A DNA stretch of 64,000 bases from Timema cristinae (Eukaryota; Arthropoda; Insecta; Phasmatodea; Timematidae), in contig JBCFYV010011164.1 in assembly GCA_039000515.1 (NCBI GenBank), positions 50,041,791 through 50,105,790 on the forward strand. The letters are read 5' to 3'. The position numbers were made by a program, and so were the translations under genes. The notes under the pieces were generated by a model. That model made no database searches. It saw only the letters and a program-made list of their open reading frames with translations, and was not told the DNA's origin. Shown piece by piece: positions 12,568 through 24,524 of the stretch (position 1 is the stretch's first letter; every line of letters starts with the position of its first letter).

Positions 12568-12810
12568 AAACTAAAATATAATGAACAATAATGTGCAATA
12601 AACTAATAAAGTTATAAAATCAAAAATACAAATTTTGTTATATTTTATCTAGTTGAGGTGAGGAAATGAAGCTTAGCATGGTGATAAGAATATATTAATT
12701 TTAAAACTATCAACATGAAATAAACACGTTTTTTTTAAAGGAATTAAAAAAAAGATAAACATGTTAAGGAACTCAAACTAACAACAAACTTTAAACAAAA
12801 AGTGTTCAAG
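12568..12810. repeat. Dispersed repeat shared with 42345-42745
   Basis: Ordered similarity to 42345-42745 on the same strand: ACAAACTAAAAT, AAAATCAAAAATA, GAGGTGAGG, ATATTAATT, and a TTTAAGGAAC / TTCAAGTTTT ending. The later locus continues into a G-rich unit like those at 13.1 kb, so it is a fragment of the same larger family. Confidence 0.55.
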
Positions 12811-13039
12811 TTTTTAAAGAATATGAGAGAGCTACTACTAGAAAAAATTATCTAAGCTTTATAAAAGAAATAAATGGAAATCTTCGAAAAAAGAAATCTA
12901 AAATGAACCAAGAAATAATTATTGATTGCAAAGATAAAATATCTATTTTTAAAAGTTGTATGTGTTAATGTGGAGAATATGGTTCCCAAAAGGCGTCAAT
13001 CCACGCTCTTAGTGTAAATAAATATTGTGTTGTCCTTCC

Positions 13040-14060
13040 AAAACGAAATGTGCGTATTTTTTTAGGAACCTTCCGGAACAAACGAAGAACAAAATATTGC
13101 AATCATAAAGATTTGAATTTTTAAAACATGGGGGGGGGGGGGGGGGGTAGATCAACTTCATGGACGTGCATACAATTTATGGGTGTATACAAACGTATCA
13201 AACTATTTTTTCCAAACAATCCGGAACAAACGAAGAACCAATTATTGCAATCATAAGATTATTTTTTTAAATGTTTTTAGGGGGAAAGGACGGTAAGGCA
13301 GCTTCATGGAGGTCCAAAGTAAACATATCATTTGTGAGCTTATCAAAACGGAAAAAAACTGATATTTTTTTCTCGGAACAATCCGGAACTAAAAAAGAAA
13401 AAAGTATTGTAATAACTAAAAAATTGTTTTTAAAAGGGCAGAAGGGCGAATTCATGGATGTCAAATGTTAAAGTATAGTTAATTTTGGGGACATATATAA
13501 AAAAAATTAACAATGCGAAACAAATGATCACAACCATAAAAATTTCAATTTTCAAAATTGAGAGGGAGATATCGTAAAGTTGGCACTACCAATGTAAACA
13601 TACCATTAGTGAGATTATCAAAACGGAACAAACGAAATTTTTGTGGGACAATCCGAAACAAACGAATGCAATCGTAAATACGTGGATTTTTCAAAGTTGA
13701 GGGCCTACCGTGAAGCTGGCCCTTCGCGAGTAAACAAAGTGTCATAAATTCACGTCCCATTTGTGCAAGAACAAATGCGGAACAAATGAGCCTTTTTGCG
13801 GTACAATCCGGAACAAACGATCTCAACCATAAAAATGTAAATTTTCCAAAGTGTGTGTGTGTGTGTGTTTGTGTAGGAGGGGAGGGGGGGGGGTTACCGT
13901 GAAGTTGGCCCCACCAATGTAAGCATATCATTTGTGGGCCTATCAAAATAGAACAAATGAGAATTTTTGCGGAACAATCCGGAACAAGCACAGAACAAAC
14001 GATTGCAATAAAAAAACTTGATTTTTTTAAATGGAGGTTGGGGGACACTTCACGGACGTA
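13040..14060. repeat. Degenerate tandem repeat, ~150-170-bp units
   Basis: Six or seven diverged units are marked by AATCCGGAACAAACGA-like blocks near 13073, 13221, 13388, 13650, 13808 and 13977. Other landmarks are a G-rich run, a TTCATGGACGT / CCGTGAAGTTGGCC block and AACATATCATTTGTGAGC. Two internal sections expanded into simple repeats: a G run at about 13131-13147 and a GT run at about 13852-13875. The long minus-strand frame 13545-14048 only follows the repeat and has no domain. Confidence 0.75.
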
Positions 14061-14529
14061 ATTTTTTCACAGTTAGTACACCCCACCCATGGTACAAATT
14101 GTGGAACTATTTTCATTTGGTTAAGAAAATATTAAACATCTATCTATGTTTCTGTTATATATTTTAGAGGGAGGTATCGTTCTCATCAATAATCTAGGTA
14201 TGTCATCATCACTTTCCGATACAACTCAAAATTCTTCATTTTCACTTGAACTAATCTCACAACAACTATCATCTTCTTCAGAGCTTTGGAATTCTGATCG
14301 GTACATACAACATCAAAATACTTGTGTCTAATAATGTTATCATTTGAGTAAGGAGGGAGTTCTACCACACCGGACATGTACTCCATATCACACTTGTCTT
14401 CTCTGTAATGGAATCAATATTGGGCCTAAATTATAATTTCAAAATGTATATTATTTATTCTAATAAAGAACAGGCAACTAATGATTTTTCAATAGAGATA
14501 AAGCGTATTATAAAGATAAATATGTTTTA

Positions 14530-14579
14530 TACACCTATATAACCTGTAAATATATATATATATAGGTTATATAGGTGTA
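14530..14579. repeat. Perfect 16-bp palindrome around an AT loop
   Basis: TACACCTATATAACCT at 14530-14545 pairs exactly with AGGTTATATAGGTGTA at 14564-14579. The 18-bp loop is almost pure AT. The arms would extrude as a cruciform; no function can be assigned. Confidence 0.9.
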
Positions 14580-15975
14580 AAAATATATATACGAGAGAGA
14601 GAAAATTGAACAAAACTGATTTCAAAGTGAGCATATTTTATATAAATCTAAACTTCGATAAGGAGTTGAATCGGTTGGTCAATCATGCCAAAAATATGTA
14701 TTCAAAAAATTACTAGGAACTTGCAACAATAAACTCGAGTTTACAAAAAAAAAGTAGTTTTATTAATAATTTACTTAGGCAAATAAAAAAATATGCATAA
14801 TTTTTACATATTTTTAGTGGCTTTCCACATGTGTTCTCTTTCTATAGTGTTCCAATCCACTCTCAAAGTAAATAGGGTGCATTTACTATAAAATTAGTTT
14901 TCTTCTCCTTGCACCCTAGAGTAACTCAAACCTCAAAACCTAATCACTAAATAATTCCAAGTGTCAAAAAACATTGGAGAGCGATTATATATAAGTTACA
15001 TCTTATTTGGATAAGAATTCTTCAGTTATTGTAATTAAATTAATTCAAATAAAAATCGTTCTCTCTCTCACACAAACACACATGATATTTTTTTATGAGT
15101 CATATGTGATAAAAGACATTCCTTTGTGAATGAAATAATTATTTATTACAGTATTTATTTGCAAAAAAGTAATAAAAAATTGGTAAAAGGACTGTTGTTA
15201 CAATAATAAATGGCGGTTTTTCATTTGAAGTAAATTCAAAGAGCTCACACACTTGCAAATGCTAACATCAATTACTACTATAATATCATACTTGGGCCTA
15301 AAATTACTCTCTAAGTGAGTTAAAAATGCATAAATAATTAACACTATACCTTCTTATATTGTTTAGGTGCCCAACAGGATATATCACTAATTGGCACATC
15401 ATCATTATAGACTACTTATATAGGAACTATAACTTTTAACTTGACCTGATTATACCCTTATAGGTGGGATTAACAGAGAAATTCTAAATATTCCATTAGA
15501 ATAGTTTCCAAAATTTAATCCATATAAAATGCTGGAAAAATTGTAAGCTTAAACGTAGATTCTTGCATTCACACCATTTTTAAAGCGATAAAAAATCTAT
15601 TTATTATCAAGCATATTTTCAAGAGGCCACTCAATTAATAGTTTGACAGTTGTGGGAGAGAACCTAAGAAAATACAGGCTATTAAAGTGATATAATTCTA
15701 GTATTATAGCCCGACACGTTAGCCCAGTCGCTAGCGGGATGGTCTACAGTACAAAAGGTTTCTTGTTCGATTTCTGGTAGGGGCGTAGTATTTATTATTT
15801 GATCAATTCTCGGCCTTCTTATGGATGTGTTATATGTACTAAAATTCATTAATTCTATTTAACGGTGGAAACTTGCCGTATTCCTAAAATTATCAAATAT
15901 TTGAACAATATAATCAATTTAATTGTAACCACTTGACTTCTTGGGTTTGCTACTTAAGGTAAAGTGTGTGTGTGT

Positions 15976-15976
<1 letters not shown>

Positions 15977-16010
<34 letters not shown>
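15977..16010. repeat. (AT)n microsatellite
   Basis: About 16 AT dinucleotides inside the centre of the large inverted-repeat element, next to a short GT run. Confidence 0.95.
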
Positions 16011-16014
<4 letters not shown>

Positions 16015-17330
16015 TTATGCTTTGTTAATCACCATCTATGCATACATTATATTTACCTATAGGCTAGGCCTAACTAATTTGAGGAAAACCATCCAGATGA
16101 TTTAAAATGTAGATAATCACAAAATTTTAATGTTAATTAAAATTTAATTAATCAATAAAAATTATCATGCAAGTAATCCCATATGAACCAAGATCAAAGT
16201 CAGACTGACAGTATAAATATTCTTACCTCTAATTAAAATATAAATACATATAAAAACATAGATAATTTAATTGAAGGAAATAATTGCAGTTTTCACTAAA
16301 TTGAAGATCGTGAAACTATTTTTTCCATATGCATATTAATGTATTCACAGTAATAAGTTTTGCCAATTAAGTTATATAAAATAATGCCTTTTTCTGCATT
16401 AATGATGACTAAACTAGTTCAAATAACTAAGAAATTAAAACACTATAATCTGCCTAAATTACTTTTTTTTTTCATGAAACATATTCTATATACAATTACT
16501 GTGAAAAATGTTTTTAAATGTAATTATTTATTTAATCATTCTTGATATGCAATGTGCCGAAACCTTGGGCCGTCGCCTACAGCCATTTATTGTTTATTAG
16601 ATTGTATATTCTGTGTTACTGATTCTGGAAACCCTAACATATAAAATATGGGGCCTTCCCCGTAAAAAAATATTGTAAAGAATCCTGTAAAACAAATCTT
16701 CAATTCATCCATCATGTCAATAAAAAAAATTACTTATTTTTTTAAAAATACAGTCCTACCATCACTGTATAGCCCCCTCCCCTTTTAATCCTCCCTCCTG
16801 GCTATCACCCGTTCTTGTCAACTAATCTACACCTCTCTACAAAGTTTTGATCGAATGAGCCAACTTGGAATTTCAGTGCATATTTTTATGACATACGTAA
16901 ATAAAGTTATTCAGTAACACGTTGCATATTTAAATCTGAATATTTCTTTAATCTTAAGTATACACATCTATAAATCACATGAATACTTATATTTAATATT
17001 TATAGATGAATCAATATTAATAAAAAATTGTTGAATTGTGTTGATTTTAAGGGAACTTTAAGTATATTTATATAGAATATGCTTATATCTACGCTAAAAT
17101 CCCAGCTTTATCAAATGGGTATAGTATTAAAGATACTAAATTTAAATTTTCAAAATTTAATTCCAAAAAGTGTGGCCTAAAACTAGATTCGGAAAACTTA
17201 AAAATTCAAGTTTCTTACCCTCATAGCTCTTGAATAAAAATAGTTAAAAATAATGTTTGGTGTGTAACATTTCATAGAATAAAACTCTTTTGAATGACGA
17301 ATTTTTTTTTCCCTGTAAATATGGCCTTAA

Positions 17331-17863
17331 TGAGAAGTGACACCGTGGCGTGTTTATCAGTCTATTTCTCTCCCTAGTTCTGAACAAATGTTAGCGCACT
17401 CCGCGAGAGGGTGTTAGTGTATTGATCCGATAGTCTGAGAAGAGCTTCAACTAATCTTCTTATCTCACACAAATACATCCGAAACCAAACTTTACAACTA
17501 ATCTAGGATAGAAGTGATTTCCGTGAAGACCTGTCCGCAAACATCCCTCAATGTCACATTGACAGGGGCTTTATAAGCTTGAGTTTTATCGATCCGTTTA
17601 TAAAATTTAATTGTGCTACAGATTAATCAGAGATATATTGAAAAAAAAAACTTACATTGCACATGGGTATAATATACTTTAATATTAATCAAGTGAAGTT
17701 GACGAATACGTCTTTTAAATGATAAGGTAAAACAAACACAAAATTATTTCCGTCACTATATTCTCCGTGTCGTTTAAAAATACCCTGTTTGGATTGGTTT
17801 ATATAGTCTTTGATTTTTAGGTGCCATTTAGTGATTTATAAATTCTCTAGGTGAATGCTGTTT
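17331..17863. other. No feature seen
   Basis: Unique sequence between two transposable elements; no coding evidence. Confidence 0.45.
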
Positions 17864-18754
17864 CAGTGAAATCTCATATTACCGGACATCTTCCGGGATA
17901 ACAAGGTCCGTTATCTAGAAGTGTCTCTTATTTGGAATAATATTTATTTTAAAATCATACTTCTTGAACAGTTTAATCTAAGCTATATAAACCTCTATAC
18001 TGTGGATATTTACTATAACACTTTAATTAATTCACTCTCGATTCTTGCATGCATGGTAAATTTTTATGACTTTTGAATAAACGCTTTACGTAGCTTACTA
18101 TATATGTGCACAAGAGCATTGCTAACCGCTGGAAAATCCCCTCGTTGATGGCTCGGTAGAGGTGGGAAGTATCGGTATTAATGTTTCCTAGGCCTCACTA
18201 GAGGGGGAAGGGGGACTGCTCACACTTCACGTGAGACAATGGCATTCCTACAGTAAAATACTGTATAGCCTATGGGCTGATCCGTTTAATTTTTGTCCGT
18301 TATTTAGATATTGTTGCATAGCAGTGTTCGTTTCTGTTGTTATTATTATTAGCACCGCGTCTTACTACCCATTCGGGTTATACACTCTTACGCTAATGTG
18401 TAATGGTAGGGTGATTGTGAGATGGAATGAAGGATCTACAGTTTAACGTGGAATTCGAACCACGGTGGAGGCCTGGCATTCCCCACATTTACAAGGTGTC
18501 TTGTCAGAGGTGAAGGAAGGGTTTGGAAATCAGATAAATATGTGCCGTGACCGAGGATTGAACCCCGGCCGCCAGCACAGAAGTCTGACACCTTATCCCT
18601 AGACCGCCAGGTCACCGTTTTGTTATTGAGAAAGTCCTTAATCAGGAGTTTGTTTCAGCATAAGAACCCATGTTATTTTGGCGGGGAGATTTAAGCTGTC
18701 CGTTATAAATAAGAATCCGCTATTCAGAGTTGTCCGTAAAGCTAGATTTCACTG
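17864..18754. mobile_element. pogo/Tigger-like non-autonomous element
   Basis: The left end reads CAGTGAAATCTCATATTACC. The reverse complement of the right end reads CAGTGAAATCTAGCTTTACG. Starting CAGTGAAAYCT and running into TTA-CCGG-rich blocks (CCGTTATCTAGAAG, CCGTTATAAATAAG) is typical of pogo/Tigger members of Tc1/mariner. TA follows the right end (18755-18756); the left flank is TT, so one target base has changed or the call is slightly off. A family 2 SINE interrupts it at about 18346-18622. No transposase frame remains. Confidence 0.65.
18346..18622 (-). mobile_element. SINE family 2, full length, nested
   Basis: On the minus strand the head reads GACCTGGCGGTCTAGGGATA with a B box GGGGTTCAATCCTCGGTC. 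Then come GATTTCCAAACCCTTCCTTC, CACCGTGGTTCGAATTCCAC and the tail AACCCGAATGGGTAGTAAGA. The head differs from family 1, but the tail is the same. It lies within the Tigger-like element, so it inserted later. Confidence 0.85.
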
Positions 18755-18871
18755 TACAACAAATATTATCTTTCTGTGTCTTTTTTGTGAAGCTACGGAT
18801 AACCTTATTGGACAGTAAGACGCGTGGCTTTTTATGAACAAGAAAATAATATCTAAATTACATTTTTCTGA

Positions 18872-19010
18872 CCCACGCCAGTGATTACGTGGGCAAAGGC
18901 GTCAGTCCCGTCTTGTCTAGTTTGTTAGTGACGTGAGGTCGAGTTTCGAATCTCCCCCGGATGCACCCGACCGGGATTCGAACCTCGATATACCCGTCGT
19001 TGGCAGATAA
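18872..19010. mobile_element. Two SINE heads joined in inverted orientation
   Basis: A plus-strand head (18872-18964) ends GAGTTTCGAATCTCCCCCGG. It is joined directly to a minus-strand head (18965-19010) reading CCCGACCGGGATTCGAACCT. Neither has a body. The join gives an imperfect palindrome around 18964. Confidence 0.55.
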
Positions 19011-19585
19011 TTCATTGCTTCTCAAACTTGTTTTCCTGAAGAGGCCCTTGAATCAGGAAAAATACGTGATGAAAACCCCTCATACACTAATATTATGAAC
19101 ATAATTAACGACAATTATAAAAGTATACAACAAACGAAAAACATCACATGTTTTTGCTGCACCTTTGGCAAATGTCATTTTTCCGATTTCAAAAAATTGG
19201 CAATCCTAATTACCGATGCTATTTTATAGTGTTAAAAAGAATAAAGAAATTCTAAAATGACTAAGGGATCGGGGCTCGAATCCTGGTCGAGTATATTGAG
19301 GGTGGTTAGTTCATAAACACGCATCCCAAGTGTGTGTGTGTGGGGGGGGGGGGATTAGGAAGCGGGTAGTTATTTTTTGACTTAGACAGGTATGCTGGGC
19401 ATGTCAGTTTCGTTGTGAACAGCAGAAAAACAAATCCGCCATTTAGAAACAAATAACGTGTTTCAGTGGCTACATGTTATGTAATCTAATCCAAGACAAA
19501 AGGAAGAGTCTAAATTTAAAGGAAATACCCCACTATTCGCCTGGCGATATGAAACTACTTTAATTTTATTTCAACAGAGTAAAAT
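19011..19585. other. Gene-free; possible hAT end and SINE B-box remnants
   Basis: TTGCTTCTCAAACTTG at 19015 resembles a hAT terminus, but no partner end was found. At 19260-19300 a B-box-like GGGGCTCGAATCCTGGTCGA marks another SINE fragment. A GT run and a G run lie at 19331-19352. Confidence 0.4.
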
Positions 19586-21812
19586 TACTGGTGCCAGTGT
19601 TGGATGTTCCAAGTACAATACTGGTGGTAGTGTTGGATGTTCCAAGTACAATACTGGTGGTAGTGTTGGATGTTCCAAGTATAATACTGATGGTAGTATT
19701 GGATGTTCCAAGTACAATACTGGTGGTAGTGTTGGATGTTCCAAGTACAATACCGGTGGTAGAGTTGGATGTTCCAAGTACGATACTGGTGGTAGTGTTG
19801 GATGTTCCAAGTACGATACTGGAGGTAGTGTTGGATGTTCCAAGTACAATACTGGTGGTAGTGTTGGATGTTCCAAGTACAATACCGGTGGTAGAGTTGG
19901 ATGTTCCAAGTACGATACTGGTGGTAGTGTTGGATGTTCCAAGTACGATACTGGAGGTAGTGTTGGATGTTCCAAGTACAATACTGGTGGTAGTGTTGGA
20001 TGTTCCAAGTACAATACCGGTGGTAGAGTTGGATGTTCCAAGTACAATACTGGTGGTAGTGTTGGATGTTCCAAGTACAATACCGGTGGTAGAGTTGGAT
20101 GTTCCAAGTACAATACTGGTGGTAGTGTTGGATGTTCCAAGTACAATACCGGTGGTAGAGTTGGATGTTCCAAGTACAATACTGGTGGTAGTGTTGGATG
20201 TTCCAAGTACAATACCGGTGGTAGAGTTGGATGTTCCAAGTACAATACTGGTGGTAGTGTTGGATGTTCCAAGTACAATACCGGTGGTAGAGTTGGATGT
20301 TCCAAGTACAATACTGGTGGTAGTGTTGGATGTTCCAAGTACAATACCGGTGGTAGAGTTGGATGTTCCAAGTACGATACTGGTGGTAGTGTTGGATGAT
20401 CCAAGTACAATACTGGTGGTAGTGTTGGATGTTCCTAGTACAATACTGGTGGTAGTGTTGGATGTTCCAAGTATAATACTGGTGGTAGTGTTGGATGTTC
20501 CAAGTACGATACCGGTGGTAGAGTTGGATGTTCCAAGTACGATACTGGTGGTAGTGTTGGATGTTCAAGTACGATACTGGTGCCAGTGTTGGATGTTCCA
20601 AGTACAATACTGGTGGTAGTGTTGGATGTTCCAAGTACGATACTGTGGTAGTGTTGGATGTTCCAAGTACAATACTGGTGGTAGTGTTGGATGTTCCAAG
20701 TACGATACTGGTGGTAGTGTTGGATGTTCCAAGTACGATACTGGTGGTAGTGTTGGATGTTCCAAGTACGATACTGGTGGTAGTGTTGGATGTTCCAAGT
20801 ACAATACTGGTGGTAGTGTTGGATGTTCCAAGTACGATACCGGTGGTAGAGTTGGATGTTCCAAGTACGATACTGGTGGTAGTGTTGGATGATCCAAGTA
20901 CAATACTGGTGGTAGTGTTGGATGTTCCAAGTACGATACTGGTGGTAGTGTTGGATGTTCCAAGTACAATACTGGTGGTAGTGTTGGATGTTCCAAGTAC
21001 GATACCGGTGGTAGAGTTGGATGTTCCAAGTACAATACCGGTGGTAGTGTTGGATGTTCCAAGTACGATACTGGTGGTAGTGTTGGATGTTCCAAGTACA
21101 ATACCGGTGGTAGTGTTGGATGTTCCAAGTACGATACTGGTGGTAGTGTTGGATGTTCCAAGTACGATACTGGTGGTTGTGTTGGATGTTCCAAGTACAA
21201 TACTGGTGGTAGTGTTGGATGTTCCAAGTACGATACCGGTGGTAGAGTTGGATGTTCCAAGTACAATACCGGTGGTAGTGTTGGATGTTCCAAGTACGAT
21301 ACTGGTGGTAGTGTTGGATGTTCCAAGTACGATACTGGTGGTAGTGTTGGATGTTCCAAGTATAATACTGGTGGTAGTGTTGGATGATCCAAGTATAATA
21401 CTGGTGGTAGTGTTGGATGTTCCAAGTACAATACTGGTGGTAGTGTTGGATGTTCCAAGTACGATACCGGTGGTAGAGTTGGATGTTCCAAGTACGATAC
21501 CGGTGGTAGTGTTGGATGTTCCAAGTACGATACTGGTGCCAGTGTTGGATGTTCAAGTACAATACTGGTGGTAGTGTTGGATGTTCCAAGTACGATACTG
21601 GTGGTAGTGTTGGATGTTCCAAGTACAATACTGGTGGTAGTGTTGGATGTTCCAAGTACGATACGGGTGGTAGTGTTGGATGTTCCAAGTACGATACTGG
21701 TGCCAGTGTTGGATGTTCCAAGTACAATACTGGTGGTAGTGTTGGATGTTCCAAGTATAATACTGATGGTAGTATTGGATGTTTCAAGTATAACTGGTGC
21801 TGGTGGTTTTGG
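19586..21812. repeat. 33-bp minisatellite, about 67 copies
   Basis: The unit is two abutting blocks, TGTTGGATGTTCCAAGTACA and ATACTGGTGGTAG. Because 33 is a multiple of 3, several frames on both strands stay open for 250-450 codons with an 11-residue repeat. That is a product of the period, not evidence of a protein. Variants are ordered: about 20000-20370 alternates ACTGGTGGTAGTG with ACCGGTGGTAGAG units, a 66-bp higher-order repeat. At about 19740-20000 a four-unit, 132-bp block is duplicated. A few one-base deletions (near 20565, 20645 and 21552) shift phase. The right end decays into GGTGCTGGTGGTTTTGGGTG. Confidence 0.97.
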
Positions 21813-22243
21813 GTGTTCTGAATACAACTTCTTGGGGTAACCTTGGGTGTTCTGAGTAAGTAAATTTCCTTTTTCTAGTTAGTGGAAAGTCGGGTGCTGA
21901 TATAATTATGTGTGCAGATAATGCACCTAAGTATATTAATTACTAAATTGTTGTTCCTGTATAAATTTAAATTTTACTTTTGTTAACTTCCGCCGGTTAC
22001 TTAGAGCGTGAAGAAGGCATGATTTAAATCCCAGCGTTCTGTCGACACGCGCATTTGAACAGCTGAAGAGTTGCTCGTCTGCTATTAAATACGTGAAAGA
22101 AGATATTGATGTTCTCAAACACAAACGTTCTCGATAAATTTGGATTGTCTGTAAGGGGGGTAGTGAGGGATTGGGCTTCGTACCTCGCCTGGGTACATAG
22201 GGGGTGACTTATCACAACTTCCACCTTACTCTAATATGGAGTG
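21813..22243. other. No feature seen
   Basis: Unique sequence between the minisatellite and the hAT-like element. Short minus-strand frames have no recognised domain. Confidence 0.45.
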
Positions 22244-22251
22244 CACTCTAT

Positions 22252-24433
22252 CAGGGACTCCGGAAGATTTTTGAAAGGGGGGAGTTCAACTGAGAGGGAG
22301 TCCGGAGCTCCTGACCGGGTAAAATTTTAGACCCGGGATGACTTTTGAATCTGTTTGAAGGTGGTTTATTTTTCACGGGTAATACTTTTTGTATATCTTT
22401 CTTTGTCAATAAATGTAGTAACAACATAATAGGACCTTGGGTGGAGAAGAACGTGGTAATTTTTTTCGGTAACCAATTAAAAATGATTGATAAGTCCCAT
22501 ATATATATTTTTATTTCATAGGTAATGATACTATCCAGTGGTATTTGTGTGTGTTTTAACGCCCTAACTCCCAGTTATTTAGTGCACACAACCAAAGAAA
22601 TATTTCTTGCATTTATTTAGGTGTTACGTATCTTATTGAATGCCTGAGTTATCTTCCACTTTAAGTAAAGATACTGTAAGTGGAGGACGTAAAATAGTCG
22701 AGAGGAAAACCTTTACATATCAAAATATCTTCCTACAATATTTAATCAAGGAAAAAACCCTCAAACACAGATAGAATGTTCATTTGAAAGTTTTAAATAA
22801 AAACACAATTCTTGATGGCTTACATTACAAGACAGGTATTAGCTTTACGCAAAACAACTCTTTACAAGATCTTTGTTGTAATCCCGACTCTCGACAGATA
22901 ACCTACACACTAAAATGTAACTTAAGAATAATGACTAAACACTGGCCCTACATTCCGGTATTCTTTCATTTTGAAATATATCATCCAGGGTAACGGATCA
23001 TTCAAATTTTAAACTGCACTGGAAAGGCCTGCGCTTTAACATTCTTTAACTTCCCCAGTTTTTCCAGACCAAAGAATATTTACTTTCTCGGTATTTTATA
23101 ATAAAAGCCAACATACATACTCTTATCATTTTCATTGCCGCTTATCAAATTATTGGCCCAAAGATCATCAAGAAAACTAATAGCTTAGACTTGGTAATGT
23201 TCCCCACTTCGTATTTCACAAATTATTGCAAAAAAAAAAAAAAAAAAACTTCAATGACATTTCATAATTTATCTGACCTATCCTTGACTTTTCATGTAAC
23301 AGCCAATTAATTCGCCTTTACAGGTTTTCTCTGTTTTCCATGTTCACTCCCTTTACCCTGAAAGGTCTCATGGGCGTAGGGAGAATTTAATTTTGGGATA
23401 ATTATATATTGTAAGTCTTTGACATGATGTTAAGATTTACGAGAAATAAGAAAATTATTTTAAAAAGTGGTGGTGGGACCTTATTTGTATGATGGGGGAA
23501 AGGGGAAATATCAAAATTTATTTACTTTATGAATTTTTCTACCGCCCAGTTAATGTTTGAAAATTGGATGCCCTAAAACGTGGATAGTTTTTGAAAATAA
23601 TATTAATTCAAGAGGAATTTAGAGTAGGCCTCCCTGATTTTTTTAAATTTGTAGAGTTCTAGAGGCTATTTTGAGTATTCCTCCTCCAGCATATTTTTGA
23701 AAATTGGATGCCTCTTAAAGCTATTTTAAGTAGAGCTAGACCAGATTTTTCCATAAATTTGATTCCCTAGAAATAATAAACTAAGTCTTCGTATCAACCC
23801 TGTAAAGACGCATATTGTGGAGGGCAGCTTAATGAACATTTAAACTAGGGTTGATTAAATATTTAGTATTATCACAACAATGTTTAACGTAGGTTTAACA
23901 ATAATAACATATTTTATTCAAACCACATAAAGGTGTGTTAATTTTATTGATGTCCCGGCATTTTAATTTTTTAGGGTTGATAAAAATATGACAAAAATGA
24001 ATTTTGAGCTTTGGTTGAAAATCCGCCTCGTGTTAAAATCAAACTTACATATTTCAACTGTGAATTTTTTCAATTGGTTCTTATATGTGGCAAAAAGGTC
24101 AATAAGTATTTAACCCTTTGTCTTTACTAATATGATATTGTTTATATTGAAGACAATCACAATTAGGCCTAATGTTAGTTACTATATTTTTGTGAAATTT
24201 TTTTCTCGTATTAGGGCATCTGAGTTTTCTATTAAATTAATTGTAAATTTATGTCTTAATTACTTAAAAATAAATTTACCAAACTGATGGTAATAGATAC
24301 TTATGCTTTAGATATGAGTTTTGAATTCACATGGGGAATATGGGAGAAAGGGGCCCTTAAGATAGTTCCAGCCCCTCCAAGATAAAACAAGGGGGGCACA
24401 AGCCCCCTGCCACCCCCTGTTACGGAGCCCCTG
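22252..24433. mobile_element. hAT-like element with near-perfect 8-bp target duplication
   Basis: The left end reads CAGGGACTCCGGAA and the reverse complement of the right end reads CAGGGGCTCCGTAA, a match in 10 of the first 11 bases. The flanks are CACTCTAT (22244-22251) and CACTTTAT (24434-24441), 7 of 8 identical. Short CAGGG termini with 8-bp duplications define hAT. It is 2.2 kb with no transposase frame, so it is non-autonomous or a fossil. It holds degenerate ~65-bp repeats at 23535-23790 that recur elsewhere in the window. Confidence 0.7.
23535..23790. repeat. Degenerate ~65-bp repeats inside the hAT-like element
   Basis: Blocks TTTTTGAAAATTGGATGCCT, TAGAGGCTATTTTGAGTA and TCCTCCTCCAGC repeat loosely three or four times. 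The same motif makes up 47785-48590 and 50045-50455. Confidence 0.65.
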
Positions 24434-24524
24434 CACTTTATCTCTCTACCCTTTAGATCAACCCGTTAATAACTGTTGTTAAAAGTTAATATAAATAATA
24501 ATAATATTAACTAATCTGGTAATT

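Larger units (their letters stand above)
9801..17330. mobile_element. Large inverted-repeat (fold-back) element, 7.5 kb
   Basis: The left arm (9801-11222) and right arm (16110-17330) are imperfect inverted copies. Landmarks pair across 5-7 kb: TTAAGGCCATATGTACAG with the complement of CTGTAAATATGGCCTTAA at the outer ends, CTTGGGCCGTCGCCTACAG, GCATATTAATGTATTCACAG, and the block around GGTTCATATGGG at the inner ends. Arms differ by indels, for example ~290 versus ~135 bp in the middle part. Both outer ends abut TTAA, which could be a TTAA target duplication as in piggyBac. No transposase frame survives in the ~4.9 kb centre. It could also be two inverted copies of one 1.4-kb repeat. Confidence 0.65.

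Noticed and set aside
13545..14048. 167-codon minus-strand frame
   Set aside because: It spans the degenerate ~160-bp tandem repeats, and its sequence repeats with them.
15710..15800. Possible tRNA or SINE head (CTTGTTCGATTTCTGGTAGG)
   Set aside because: Only a weak B box is seen. No acceptor pairing and no SINE body.
19586..21812. CRISPR array
   Set aside because: The repeats are directly adjacent with no variable spacers, and the genome is animal-like. The same holds for the arrays at 29897, 44367, 50905 and 61135.
19571..21827. Long open frames (up to 450 codons) on both strands with an 11-residue repeat
   Set aside because: They follow from a 33-bp period with no stop in several phases. 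No start context, splice site or sequence outside the array supports a gene.
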